DNA of 64,000 bases, from the NCBI GenBank assembly GCA_030770535.1, contig JASVEC010000010.1:124001-188000 (forward strand), read 5' to 3'. The stretch is from Batkoa obscura. Taxonomy: Eukaryota; Entomophthoromycota; Entomophthoromycetes; Entomophthorales; Batkoaceae. How positions within the stretch are numbered: position 1 is the first letter of the stretch; every line of letters starts with the position of its first letter. This document shows positions 21,516 to 32,998 of this stretch, piece after piece. The position numbers were made by a program, and so were the translations under genes. The notes under the pieces were generated by a model. The model was not told the DNA's origin. It worked only from the letters and a program-made list of their open reading frames with translations, and searched no databases.

Positions 21516-21655
21516 ATTTAATATAATTTAATATAATTTAATATAATTTAATATGATTTAATATAGTTTAATATAATTTAATATAATTTAATATAATTTA
21601 ATATAGTTTAATATAACTTAATATAGCTTAATATAACTTAATATAGCTTAATATA
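21516..21655 (+). repeat. 10-bp minisatellite (TTTAATATA type), 14 units
   Basis: Fourteen tandem units of [A/G]TTTAATATA and variants. It is the counterpart of the 12-unit array at 15091-15210. Confidence 0.9.
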
Positions 21656-21726
21656 AAAGATGATTGTAGTTAAATTATAGCCTAATATTTCCAATAGTTT
21701 TTAGCTGATAAGCCAAATACTAGATA

Positions 21727-21827
21727 TGGGGACGTATTTTTGTATTTAAGAATTTTACTAACAAATTTTCCACTCAAATAGTGCCTAAAAAATGGAAAAA
21801 ATAATGAAGCCAAAAAAAACATCCCCA
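21727..21827 (-). mobile_element. GGGGATGT-family miniature element with a matching empty site
   Basis: It begins TGGGGACGTATTTTTG and ends AAACATCCCCA, with TA on each side. The empty site in the other copy (near 15275-15290) reads CTAGATATATTATATC. Removing the element plus one TA restores that sequence exactly. Confidence 0.93.
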
Positions 21828-24399
21828 TATATTATATCATAGTATTATATAGTTAAGAGCATTATAATTTATAGATTATAAAAAATAACAAAAATTTCAA
21901 GTTGAACAACGTAAAGTTTATATCATTCATAACACTCAAAGCTCTAAATCAGCTATCTCAAGACTGCTAAAGTGCGGATAGTTTTCATTGCTCTGTTGCC
22001 AGCCTCATGCAGTACCTATCTCATTAAAGACCTGGTTATTTAAACTTACGTTATAACAACCATGCCTACACCATGCTCCTTAAGACTGATAAATCACCGT
22101 TTATAAACTCTATAAATACCAATATTATCCTTCTTGAAACCAACTCTACCATAAGCAGTAGTTATAGATTAGTGCAACCTAATCCAGTTAATATATATGT
22201 TTTTAATTTTTTTTAGTGGGACAAGTTTTTGCTAAGAATATTGATTGTGGGTTTAACTAGGTTCTTGTAAGAGTCAATCAAATATTGGTTTTATATGAAA
22301 ATCAAAATTATGACTAAAATTTAATATTATTTTACTAAACTTTTAATTCAAATAAGACATATTTTGAAACAAAAATCTATCATTAGCTTATTCAACTTTA
22401 AATTTAGAAACAAAATGGCAAAAATACAGCCCTATATAAAAACGCAAAATCTATTATGAAAATAGTGACAGTAATATAAATAATAGATTGATTGTAGATA
22501 AAAACCAAAAGAATCCTGTTTTTTTTAATTTGATATTTGTTTAAGCTGATTTTTACATGTTATTTTATTTTGATAGCACTTATCTCAAGAAATTAACGTA
22601 CAACTTTTTAACTATTAAAGTGATTGTAACATATTCAACCTTACATGGGTAGCTCACTACCTCTATATCATGATTACTATGATTGGTGCCAAAAATATCA
22701 TTTAGACTGATATCAATAGGCTTAGCAATAACATCCTTGGAATTTTTGTTTAATTCCATCTATAAGTGCAAATTTTATTATTCCTGCTATCAGAAGAGCT
22801 ACGACTGTTTCTCCTAAATGACCTCCAATCGATTATTAAATCGAGTCCGTGGCTACTATTAATAATGCCTCTATTCATTTATATCATCCATTTGTATCAC
22901 ATGCTTATCTGCAACATATATATTAAAAATGTACCATCGATTTGTTGTCCTGGTTAAATGCTAAGCATTTGAAGCTTATTTATATTTTGAGCTGTAATTC
23001 GACCATTGTTAAATCTGTACTAAGTTCTTTAATTTATTAATTTCATTCAAATTTATACAAAAAGAATTCATCAAATGATCGTTATCGTGAGCGAAACATC
23101 TGTTAGTATGAAATTAAATAGCTATGTTTAACACTTAGGGATTAATGAGTTCGAAATGGATTTTGTAAAGTATATCATTGAGGAAATATCAATCCATAGT
23201 CCAGATTTTACAAGTAAAATAAATATAGCTTACTATTTCTAACAGACGACTTATACGCAGTAGTACTTTTTTACTTTTGCTATTTTTCCTTCTCTCTATT
23301 TAATACTGAAAGTGCTTATTCTATTCTGAAATCAGTAAATGAATACAATTACTAGTGGTCTTACTTATAAAACTTTGCCACTCTTGAAGATACAGAATCT
23401 ACATTGTACACAAATCCACTATTCTCTGACCATGAAGTAATTTTTTTTTTACTTAAATCGATAGTAATAGTATTACTGGAAAAGACAAATTTGAAAACGG
23501 ACTGCTTTACTTTGTCCACTTTTTATAAAACAATTCTAGCTTGAACGGGTTCTAAATTATCCTCTGATTTCAGCCATATTTAGTTATTTGACTTATACTC
23601 ATTTTTTAAGACTAGTTTTCATAATACCATAATCAACATCGCTATAACGATAATAATGGAATTTACCATAGGAGTTACTATTTTGAAGTACTATTTTGAA
23701 AGCATGGTTTGACCTATAACTAATTTTTTTAAATACAAATTTAAGGTCTACACTTTTATATATCAAATTTATGAAAAACATTATCACAAACTAAAAATAA
23801 TAAAAGAAATCTAGCTATAGGCTATTCTGACAAAATCACTAATTAACCAAATGGAAAGTCTTTTTTAGGTAGAGTTTGAGGGTCGATTTAATCCTAATAT
23901 TCTGGATCCCTGTTATAATGGATAGCAGAAAACTCTAATCTGGATTATCTACTATAACAAATTATATTCAAAACCAAGTAATAATATGCTATGAGTTATT
24001 TTAAGATAAAAATGCTTTTAAATACCCTATTAATAGCACTTAAGGAATTTTAGTGATCATATGATCATATTATATTTTATTCCTAATCCATGAATACATC
24101 CTTTACAATTAATTCCGATAATTATTATTCAAATTCTAAGCTTAAAAAATGAAAAAACATTAGCATATATAATACAATAACATACCTATTCAATATGATA
24201 AAACATTACTTGTTTCATTTAATAGCTCTAGACAGATGATGAGATGAAATTTAAAACATTTATAATGCTGTTAGAATTTTATTTTATTTTATTCTGAAAA
24301 TTAAATCTATATACTAATTTTTTTAAAAAGAGGATATATTTGTTATCATACTAATACACATAATTGGAGTTATAAATGCTGTTGATTTAATAAAAAATA

Positions 24400-24499
24400 T
24401 GGGGATGTTTTTTTTGATTTTGCTACTTTTTCATTTTTTAAGCGCTATTTGAGTAGAAAGATTGTTAGCAAAATTCTTAAACAAAAAAATACAGCCCCA
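24400..24499 (+). mobile_element. GGGGATGT-family miniature element
   Basis: It begins TGGGGATGTTTTTTTTGATT and ends AATACAGCCCCA followed by TA. The centre is AAGCGCTATTTGAGTAG. Confidence 0.85.
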
Positions 24500-24617
24500 T
24501 ATGTTAAACAGTGGTAGTTGGATATTTTATAAAGTTACAACTGATAAATGAGCCTTTAGAAATTAAATCATTGTATAAGTGTATATGGTCATGTTTTTAA
24601 TTGTTAGTTTATCTATG

Positions 24618-24652
24618 CTTTGAACTTTGAACTTTGAACTTTGAACTTTGAG
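24618..24652 (+). repeat. CTTTGAA microsatellite
   Basis: Five tandem units of CTTTGAA, the last ending in G. Confidence 0.9.
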
Positions 24653-24879
24653 CTTAAAAGCAAACAAATTTTTTAAAACATTATTATATATCTTATAGAT
24701 ATTATAATCTAAATTGTATGTTTGAAAATCAAATCTTACATTGTATAATACAAATACTTTGATAACTCAAACGATTATTCTGTTTGCTTTTTGATATTGT
24801 ATGTAAAAACCAAATTAATAAAATAGTAAAAAAATGAACTAATAAATGAAAAAATATTTTAATTAAACATTAGAATGAA

Positions 24880-26925
24880 TTAACAGCTTGTAGGGTCATT
24901 ATCAGGGCAGGCAAATCCGGTTGCATAAATAGTTTGATCTAACTTGGCAATATTAAATATAGCTTGAATAACTCCACCGATACCTTCACCGGCGATTAAA
25001 CCAGAAGCTAAAGCAATACCAATTAATTTCCATTGAGTAGGGTTAACCTTATTCCATGTAAAGGCAATAAGAGCACCGATTAAATTAGCTAATGGAATAT
25101 TGGCATCCTTGTTGACAAAAGCAACTCCAATGGCATTCCAGTTAGGAATATATTGAGCGTATTTCTTGAGTATTGTATTCTTTAAGATAGTTGTAATGAT
25201 AGTTAATAATCCAAATACTAAACATGCTATTCTACATGATGGTGGTACATGTTTACCAATATCATCAGTAAGAGCAACTGCAACACCTTGCCAGGCAGCA
25301 ACAGCAGGTGCAGGGAATTCACATTTAGTTATAGTATCATCAAGGATACAAGGATAAGCAGTAGCAAATACCATAAATAATACAACGCCAACAATGATAC
25401 CAAATACAGTACCAACTAATTGAGCATAAAATTGAGATTTTGGAGAGGCTTTAAGTAAATGACCAGTCTTTAAATCACCAACCATATCAACAGCTTGAGA
25501 AGCACAAGCAGATGAAATATTACCAGCAATTAAATTATGAGTTTGTGCAATTTGAATAGTTGGAGCCGGAATAGCAGCAAACACAAATTGAGAAGCTTTA
25601 CCAATTACACCAGTAGGATTGATATCAGTTTCACCTGAGGACTGACACCCAATAAATGAAAAGACGAATCCTAAAATACCAGCTAAAACGCCAGCACCAA
25701 CACCCATACCAAAGTAGAAATAACAAACTAAAATAGTCATAATAAAACTTAATAATAATCCAACTACCCACATCCATGTAACAATTTGTTCATCTTCTGG
25801 TACTGGATCATCGTTTGAAATACCTTCGAATTCAATACGTTTAAGTGGGGTAATTCTTGCAAGCAAGTTATTTAATTGGATGAAGCCTCCTTTAATACTA
25901 TTCCATAAGGACTTATATTGCATAAGTAATTCGGTGAATGAAGCACAAATCATAATGACAATACCAATCCATAACATCCAAAATTGAACGCGAGTGCCGT
26001 CTTTGCTATTACCAAATGGCTTATCATGCATAACATCTGGAACATCAGAATAAAATAAAGCTGGTCCAATTATACCCCATGCTAATAAATCCCCAAAAAA
26101 GAATGAAATAGCAGTGTTCATTCCTACCATCATACCTGCACCAAAGAAGGCAGTAGTTAATTGTAAACACCACCCCCATGTTACATCGATATCAAATAAT
26201 ACTTGACTATTAGTTGCTGTAGAAATCCAATATAATGGATGTAACCCAACAATGAATGGTACAAAATAAGAGACAGCCTTATATATTGTACTTACTACAA
26301 AAGACCACAAAATCCATTTAGCTTGTACCATGGCATCGGAAGAACCATCAGTATGAAGGGAACGAATTGTTAAAGCAGCAGCAGTACATGAAGGGAAAAC
26401 TAAATTTTGTTGAATAACAAAGTATCTTCTTAATGGAATAGCATAAAACAAACCAAAAAAGGCGGCAGCAAAAGTCCACAAGAAGAACATACCCCAACAT
26501 TCAGATAATGGAGGTAATAAACCTAACCTGAACATAGCAGGAACACCAGCAACAAAGCCAGCGGATAAACCACCGGAAGCAGTTGCAGCTGTTTGTACAG
26601 TACAATTTTCTTTCATACCAAATTTACCACCACCTAAATAGGATGGTAATTTTTCCATTGATTTAATAATGGCAAAACCTAAGATAGCACCAAATAAAGC
26701 ACTACCAAATGTCCATCCGGATTTTAATCCAAGATACTGATTACTTGCTGCAACAATACAGCCTAATAAGGAACCTACAATAACACCACGCCATGTAAAT
26801 TGGGTGTCAATACCATCATCTGGGAAGTTGTGATAATCATCACTTGCTATACTAGGAGCATCTTGTTTTATGCTATACTTTTCGATGTCTTTATCCAAAT
26901 CGAAATCTTTTTCATTAGGACTCAT
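24880..26925 (-). CDS. Oligopeptide transporter (OPT) family, YSL-like clade
   Basis: A single exon of 681 codons with ATG at 26925. After a charged cytosolic N-terminus (~40 residues) there are some 14-16 hydrophobic helices. OPT-family signatures include TWRGVIVGSLLGC, LGLKSGWTFGSALFG, GGGKFGMKENCTVQTAATAS, IPLRRYFVIQQNLVFPSC, IRSLHTDGSSDA and QAVDMVGDLKTGHLLKASP. The KENCTVQTAA motif and short N-terminus place it with YSL-type members, which move metal-chelate complexes, or with related fungal OPTs that move small peptides or glutathione. Proton-coupled uptake is the family mechanism. The membrane and substrate are not decided by sequence. A TATATAAG stretch upstream on the minus strand (about 26978-26986) may be its TATA box. 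Confidence 0.93.
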   Translation of the reverse strand: MSPNEKDFDLDKDIEKYSIKQDAPSIASDDYHNFPDDGIDTQFTWRGVIVGSLLGCIVAASNQYLGLKSGWTFGSALFGAILGFAIIKSMEKLPSYLGGGKFGMKENCTVQTAATASGGLSAGFVAGVPAMFRLGLLPPLSECWGMFFLWTFAAAFFGLFYAIPLRRYFVIQQNLVFPSCTAAALTIRSLHTDGSSDAMVQAKWILWSFVVSTIYKAVSYFVPFIVGLHPLYWISTATNSQVLFDIDVTWGWCLQLTTAFFGAGMMVGMNTAISFFFGDLLAWGIIGPALFYSDVPDVMHDKPFGNSKDGTRVQFWMLWIGIVIMICASFTELLMQYKSLWNSIKGGFIQLNNLLARITPLKRIEFEGISNDDPVPEDEQIVTWMWVVGLLLSFIMTILVCYFYFGMGVGAGVLAGILGFVFSFIGCQSSGETDINPTGVIGKASQFVFAAIPAPTIQIAQTHNLIAGNISSACASQAVDMVGDLKTGHLLKASPKSQFYAQLVGTVFGIIVGVVLFMVFATAYPCILDDTITKCEFPAPAVAAWQGVAVALTDDIGKHVPPSCRIACLVFGLLTIITTILKNTILKKYAQYIPNWNAIGVAFVNKDANIPLANLIGALIAFTWNKVNPTQWKLIGIALASGLIAGEGIGGVIQAIFNIAKLDQTIYATGFACPDNDPTSC

Positions 26926-28872
26926 AATTATATTTTTTTGTTGAAACTTTTAATTTCATTTTTTTTAAACTTTTGCACTTATATACTTTCGGTTAGATTA
27001 TTTAAATTCCCTTAATTCTATTTTATTTTTCTGTTCCAAATTTAGTAGATTTTTTATTTAATTTCAAAATTTTTCACCTGATCTATTTTATCAATAGTTA
27101 TCCTTCTATTGATTTCGATAAGAGCTAGAAAATAATGGCGTTTAAACGCATATTCGATATAAAACATGAACTACATAAATGAGGAGATATATACTTAATA
27201 GTGGAGACATACTAGGAACTATGACTAAGCGTATAAATCCTATTATATTGTTTTATAAATACCTTAATATTTTATGTTATTTAATTTAAGATCATACAAT
27301 GATCAGTTGAATATTAATAGATTAAGAAATTAGCAATTGGGGACATAAAGCAATTTAACTTAAATAATATCACACTGTTCTTAAATCCAGCTTATTTTAC
27401 TACTCCTTTCTATATAAGTGGTGAATTGATTTTCTTAAAATTCCCAATTTCAAGAAAATCTCATTCTGAGTCAGTATTTAGTAATAAATTAAAGAACTAT
27501 GATGTTATTCTCGATTTATTCTTGTTAGTCAAAATGGTATTACATTAATAATATCATGTTAATATATTATATTATGTATATATCTATTATTTATTATATA
27601 AAAATAAAATAGATTATAATTTATTAATTTAACGTAATTTGGCTATGATGATATTTTTGAATCAAATGATCATATTTAATTAACAATTTTATTAAAGTAG
27701 TATTCACTATTTATAATTTTTTGGTCATGCTCTTAATTTTTTGATATGAGGTTCCACTAACAATTTACCTTAATTCTAAAAGAAGCTTAGTATGTGTTAC
27801 TATCTTCGACGTTTTCAAATTTATCGGTAATAAATCGCAAGTTATATCATTTTGAGATGCAAAAGGATTGAGTGATCCTTAAATAAGTAAGGCGCACCGT
27901 CAAGATAAAGATTCTATAAATGAAAAGTAATTAATTACACTTATAAATAAATAAATAAGGGTTCTCAATAAAGATAATTATTTAAAAAGGTCAAAAATTA
28001 TTTTATAGCATTTGAGAAAATTTATTACTAATAGCTTTTAGTTTTAACAACTATAAGTAGATCAATTTAATTCTTTGTGTACGTATATATTGTGAAAAAG
28101 TTACCTAATAAAGATCATTTTTGGAATAGCTGCATTTCAAAAAATTCTTGAAGGTATAAAGAGTAAGTGATATATTATCTAAATAAAGATTATTAAAGAA
28201 ATTCTGAAAAACAGTCTAAGGAAATATTGAACAAGATATCACAAAGAATTTGACATAGAAGCTTTATCCACATTCATTTATATGTATATCGGCTTTTAAA
28301 AGCCATCAACACGGCAAAAGTACTTCCTTATATGAATAGATCTTCAGCTTATTGTAGTTGAGAGAAGATTAATAAATAATCATTAGTCACATATGAAAAT
28401 GAAATTATGGATATAAACAACTAATATAATTGGTTTGAATTAGAGTATAATATTGGCATGAGTAGGTATGAGAATATCGCTAAGGTTTGCCATGAAACTC
28501 ATCGGTCAATACAAGTTTATATCTAACATAACTACGATGCTAGTTAAGTGCTAACATAAACGTACTTTTGTATATGACTTAGATGAGTTTATAAACCTTG
28601 CACATAGATAAGTAGACAGAATAAGCATTTGAAAGATACTATATATTTTGAATATTTTAAGCATAGGGACACTATTATTATTTCATATAAAAATAGTGTC
28701 TGCTAGAACAATTTTATCTTATATGTAATTTTTTATAATAATACCTGTTATATAGACGAAATAAGTAAATAGTACAAACAATATTTAAAATGATGGGAGA
28801 GCTTTCATTTTTAATAACAAAACAACACAATTCTTTTAAATATAGTTTAATTAATCCAATACAATCAGTATA
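26926..28872. other. Intergenic AT-rich DNA
   Basis: This is the upstream region of the OPT gene and adjoining non-coding DNA. I see no ORF or RNA gene worth calling. Confidence 0.55.
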
Positions 28873-28968
28873 TGGGGATGTATTTTTATGTTTAAGGATT
28901 TACTAATAATTTTTCCGCTTAAATAGTGCTTAAAAAATGGAGAAAACAATGAAGCCAAAAAACATCCA
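28873..28968 (-). mobile_element. GGGGATGT-family miniature element, cluster member 1
   Basis: It begins TGGGGATGTATTTTTATG after TA and ends AAAAAACATCCA. It is separated from the next element, which has the opposite orientation, by only five bases (ATATA). Confidence 0.85.
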
Positions 28969-28973
28969 ATATA

Positions 28974-29074
28974 TGGGAGTGTTTTTTTTGGCTTCATTAC
29001 TTTTTCCATCTTTTAAGCATCATTTGAGTGGAAAAATTATTAGTAAAATTCTTAAATACAAAAATACATCCCCA
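28974..29074 (+). mobile_element. GGGGATGT-family miniature element, cluster member 2
   Basis: It begins TGGGAGTGTTTTTTTTGGC and ends AATACATCCCCA followed by TA. It lies head-to-head with member 1. Confidence 0.85.
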
Positions 29075-29097
29075 TATTTTGACAGATACTTATTAAA

Positions 29098-29191
29098 TGG
29101 GAGTGTTTTTTTAGTTTCATCACTTTGTTCAATTTTTAAGCACTATTTAAGTGGAAAAATTGTTAGTAAAATTAACCAAAAGGCATCCTCA
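29098..29191 (+). mobile_element. GGGGATGT-family miniature element, cluster member 3
   Basis: It begins TGGGAGTGTTTTTTTAGTTTC. The right end has diverged to AGGCATCCTCA. It has the same orientation as member 2 and lies 23 bp from it. Confidence 0.8.
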
Positions 29192-29952
29192 AATATTTAT
29201 GTAAAAAAAGTTTCAATTTAATAACAAACAATAAATAATAAATAATAAATAATAAATAATAAATAATAAATAATAAATAATAAATAATAAATAATAAATA
29301 ATAAATAATAAATAATAAATAATACGTAAGTAAAGAAATAAAAAAATCTCTATTAAGCTAAAAGCTAGTTTCAATGACCACACATAACATATCAATATAA
29401 GAATTAATAACAAAAATAATAAAAATAATAAGAATAATATATTAATATAGAAAATAATAATTCAAAATAAAAACTAAATAACAATTTACTTTAAGATTAT
29501 AAAACTATAAAAATGTTTGTCAAAATATTAAGTGAAAGTAAATTTATAATATATGAAATAACTTTTATTTAGTTTTAAACCCTTTAAATTTTGTTAACTA
29601 AGGTTATAGACTATATTATATCGCTTAAAATTTTTACTATTATTACCTTAATATAATAATTGAAAAAATAAACCTTTTAGTTAAATATAAGCACTATTAA
29701 AAAATTGGCTATTATTCAAGGGATGGATATATCTTCTTTAGTTCCAATCATTTGTTCATTTTTCATGTAATGAAATTATTAGATACTTTATTAGTAGAAT
29801 CCTAAACAAGGGCAAATCCAAACATTAGAACATAAAATACGAAAGCTGAAAATTACTGCGCTTCTTGTGAAAAGATATTTACTTTATTATTATATATTTA
29901 AATTTTATAGTACTTTTTAAAGAAAATTTAGTGCTATATACTTACATGCCTC
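29192..29952. other. Intergenic DNA with a 7-bp microsatellite
   Basis: A (TAATAAA)n array is followed by AT-rich DNA up to the retrotransposon. No gene is seen. Confidence 0.6.
29229..29324 (+). repeat. TAATAAA microsatellite
   Basis: About 13 perfect tandem units of a 7-bp A/T sequence. Confidence 0.9.
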
Positions 29953-30352
29953 TGTGAAATATCGCTTTGTCAGTCCCATGGTTAATTATTTTGATTTGTT
30001 ATGAGAATTTCTAGTTCCACCCAAAAGAATATTATCTTCTCATTTTGATACTTATACTTTTCAGAGTATAAAAGAGTTTACAGAATATAATAGTTCGAGG
30101 CTTTTTAACTGAATTAATCCCTGATATCTCGAACATTTAATAAAGCCACTAAGTTTTCTTAATAGTATTTTACATAGATTTTACATTAGTATTGTCTATT
30201 CTATTTGTCTTATATAGCTTGTAACCTATTACGTGCTATTCCTCATAACCCAAGTCTATCTTAGTCACATAAACTAAGACCTTTTGACTTATAGTGTAGT
30301 CAACCCAGCAATAGCTGTTCTTGACTCCAAACCCTGAGTACCAGATTTCACA
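29953..30352 (+). repeat. Left LTR of the Ty3-type element
   Basis: A 400-bp repeat starting TGTGAAATATCG and ending CAGATTTCACA. A TATAAAAGAG sequence inside may serve as the promoter. It matches 37106-37505 throughout as far as I can see. Confidence 0.97.
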
Positions 30353-30481
30353 TTTGGCGCTCATAACTGGGAAAGCTCTTATAACTATTTTAGATAGCCT
30401 TTATAATCTTTCCTTTACGGTCCTTACCGCGTAACCACCCCAAACAAAGAAAAACCCCCTTAACCTCCTTAATTCTCAACT

Positions 30482-32998
30482 ATGGTCGACAATGGTCTTG
30501 TACCTTATTTTGCGGACTCAAAATACCTTCTTGATAACCGTCAACAGTTGATCATCACTGAATACGACATGGGTAGTAGTGATGAAGAGGAAGCTAGTGT
30601 TCTGACCCCAGAAATAGAAACTGCTGCTTTAAATCAAGCTGCACTACCTCCTCACGTTGTAAACTCAGTCGTTACCTACGGAGCTGTCCCTATGCACGTC
30701 CTTGATGGTGACCTCTCCGCTTGGAGACAATACCAAAATAGTGGCTCCAGTACTCAAATCAATTTTCGTGCCCAGTACCAAACGGTACCTACCCTTTCCC
30801 ACGTTCAACAATATCTAGTAGAGTTCCTGCACAACAAACTCATCCAGATGGTTGGTGAACTCGACCGTCTTTCAATTCATAACAATGAATTGTCTACCTC
30901 TTTAAGCTCACTTTTAGCTACGGTTAACAACCTTTCCATGATCAGTAACCAAAAGAGTGGTGTCATCGCCCCTTCAAATGAACTCCATGTTAGTAAGTTA
31001 AATGAGCTCAATCAAAGACTCAATAACACCGTTACCTATGAAGCCCACAGAGAGTTAGTAAGAGAAGTAGGAGATCTCAAAGCTGAATTACGTCAGCTCG
31101 ATACTGCTCTACATTCTGAACTTGTTAAAATCTCCGATGAGATCAACCTTTCCCTCACTGAGATCAATGACCATACTACTGAAAGAATCTCAGATATTGA
31201 CGGAAAAACAAAAGCCACTTTCGCAGAACTCCACAGATCGCTAATGAATAAATTCAAAGAGTATAATCACCGCTTATCCTGTATTGAACAATCCCCTCCA
31301 TCTACTTCAACCAAAGATGCTAGAATCTTGGCTTTAGAACAAGATTTAGCTGTTTGTAATGAACAAATGGCTCAACAAGTGACTACCATTAGCCAGCTTA
31401 TCACCTCCAATAATAATTTGAAGGAACAAATTAGACTGGACAAAGAACAAACAGTAGTTGACTGGGAGGAAATCTCGCGTAACATACAGAGTACCAGAGA
31501 AGAGCTCATTCTTCTTCAGACTAAGGTAGCTTCAAATACTAACCAAATCAAGGCATCTTCTTGCAATTGTAGAAAGGAGCGTATTGCTGTTTCAGCACCT
31601 CCCTCCAGACTCTCGAGTTACAGAGACGTTCCAAGATACAATATGTATGATCTGGGTGATAGTGCCACAGAATCTATCTTTGGTACTGAATATCAAATAA
31701 ACCATAAGTATCATGGGTTTGTTCACTTGGTACAACCGGATGATCAAACAAAGAAAGAAGAGAACTCTCCCCAAGTTTCCACATACCTACCCCAATCAAA
31801 TCCTAGAATGACTGCTGTACCTACTGATGGTATTTACTCAAGAAATCCTGCTACAGGATCTAACGCTGATCCAATACGACCTCGTGTACAATCTTATGCT
31901 GAAGTCAACCTAGCCAATCCTTTTAACAAAAATAAGTCATCACATATTGCCCCTCAAATCGCTCAACATATACCCTATGAGAAATCTTCACCTCACTACG
32001 TACAAGCCGATCCGATTACTGTTCAACATGATCATGGTATATCACACAATACCCATGACGCTTATTTTAGTCATCCTGGACCTTCTGGTAACGATCCAAA
32101 ATCACATAGCTTCTCAACACACCGCCACAACTACCCAAGAAGCTCCCAACCTGTTAACACAAAGTTTAATTTTAGTCTTTTATTCAATCCAAGTGAAATT
32201 ACTGCTACTACCTTCATTAAAGCTCTAGAAGTTCATCTCGATGCTAACAACTGGACCTATGAATGTCGTCCTCAATGCCTTTTAGGTCAACTACAAACAA
32301 ATGAACTTTCTTGGTGCATGACTTTACCTGACGACTTACGCAGTAATTGGGATTCCTTCAAAAAGGCGTTTATAGACCATTATGATTCCGATGTAAAAAT
32401 GGAAGCAAAAAAGGCAGCCCTCTTATCTTTACGTTTAGACGACGAAAATAAACTTGAGAGTTTCATTACAAACGTAAGAAATCGTGCTAATGCCTTAATT
32501 TCCTGTGGAAAGTTAAGCGTTACAGACCTCCGCCTGGCCTTCCAGCGAAACCTTCCAAGTCATATCGCATGCCTTTTTCTAGATCCTCACCATAACATCA
32601 CCAACGTTACACAGATGATAGAGATTTTAGAATTATACCTTGGAAGTCCAAAAAGTGAAGTTAGACCCAAGAAATTATATGTTAATCACATAGATAAAGG
32701 GATGGACAACAACGAATACCTTCATTGTTTTACCATCACTCAACAACACTACTCCAACCATCGTAAATCTCGAGTATTTACTGGATGCTGGAACTGTGGT
32801 GAATATGGACACATTACCGTTAACTGCACTGAACCAAAGCCAGAAAATGGTATTTTTAAATATTATTTCGAAAAGAATGTTCGCAACAATGAACGTTTCA
32901 ATAAAAATAAACAAATAAATCACCTCAATTATAACGATACTGAAGGCGATGATACTGAGAAGTTTGTCGACTCCGATAACGAGTCAAAAAACTTCTAA
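30482..32998 (+). CDS. gag: Retrotransposon Gag polyprotein
   Basis: An open frame of 838 codons starting at ATG 30482. The N-terminal two-fifths is helical and coiled-coil-like (repeated Leu/Glu/Asn stretches), a proline- and serine-rich linker follows, and then comes a retrotransposon Gag capsid region (about residues 560-720). A single CCHC zinc knuckle (CWNCGEYGHITVNC) lies near the C-terminus. The protein would form the particle shell and bind element RNA. The frame ends at a heptamer A AAA AAC (32986-32992) in the gag reading frame, the type of site where related elements shift frame by -1 to read into pol. Confidence 0.93.
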   Translation: MVDNGLVPYFADSKYLLDNRQQLIITEYDMGSSDEEEASVLTPEIETAALNQAALPPHVVNSVVTYGAVPMHVLDGDLSAWRQYQNSGSSTQINFRAQYQTVPTLSHVQQYLVEFLHNKLIQMVGELDRLSIHNNELSTSLSSLLATVNNLSMISNQKSGVIAPSNELHVSKLNELNQRLNNTVTYEAHRELVREVGDLKAELRQLDTALHSELVKISDEINLSLTEINDHTTERISDIDGKTKATFAELHRSLMNKFKEYNHRLSCIEQSPPSTSTKDARILALEQDLAVCNEQMAQQVTTISQLITSNNNLKEQIRLDKEQTVVDWEEISRNIQSTREELILLQTKVASNTNQIKASSCNCRKERIAVSAPPSRLSSYRDVPRYNMYDLGDSATESIFGTEYQINHKYHGFVHLVQPDDQTKKEENSPQVSTYLPQSNPRMTAVPTDGIYSRNPATGSNADPIRPRVQSYAEVNLANPFNKNKSSHIAPQIAQHIPYEKSSPHYVQADPITVQHDHGISHNTHDAYFSHPGPSGNDPKSHSFSTHRHNYPRSSQPVNTKFNFSLLFNPSEITATTFIKALEVHLDANNWTYECRPQCLLGQLQTNELSWCMTLPDDLRSNWDSFKKAFIDHYDSDVKMEAKKAALLSLRLDDENKLESFITNVRNRANALISCGKLSVTDLRLAFQRNLPSHIACLFLDPHHNITNVTQMIEILELYLGSPKSEVRPKKLYVNHIDKGMDNNEYLHCFTITQQHYSNHRKSRVFTGCWNCGEYGHITVNCTEPKPENGIFKYYFEKNVRNNERFNKNKQINHLNYNDTEGDDTEKFVDSDNESKNF

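Larger units (their letters stand above)
21304..24879. other. Downstream duplicated region, copy 2, then intergenic DNA
   Basis: 21304-22430 is the second copy of the region at 14980-15880, with two added small elements (21371-21469, 21727-21827). From 22430 to 24879 no gene is supported. ORFs at 22766-22957 and 23599-23787 look spurious. One small element (24400-24499), a weak element remnant near 24145-24165, and a CTTTGAA microsatellite are present. Confidence 0.6.

Noticed and set aside
22766-22957. 63-codon ORF in the intergenic region after sphingomyelinase gene 3
   Set aside because: No similarity, no splice support and surrounded by stops; considered chance.
28937-29221. 94-codon ORF with repeated 'SLLFPSFKHHLSGK' type blocks, looking like a repeat protein
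   Set aside because: It is made of adjacent copies of the small mobile element read through in one frame, so the repeats are DNA repeats and not a gene.
29229-29324. Possible CRISPR-like or satellite array
   Set aside because: Seven-base A/T units without spacers; a simple microsatellite.
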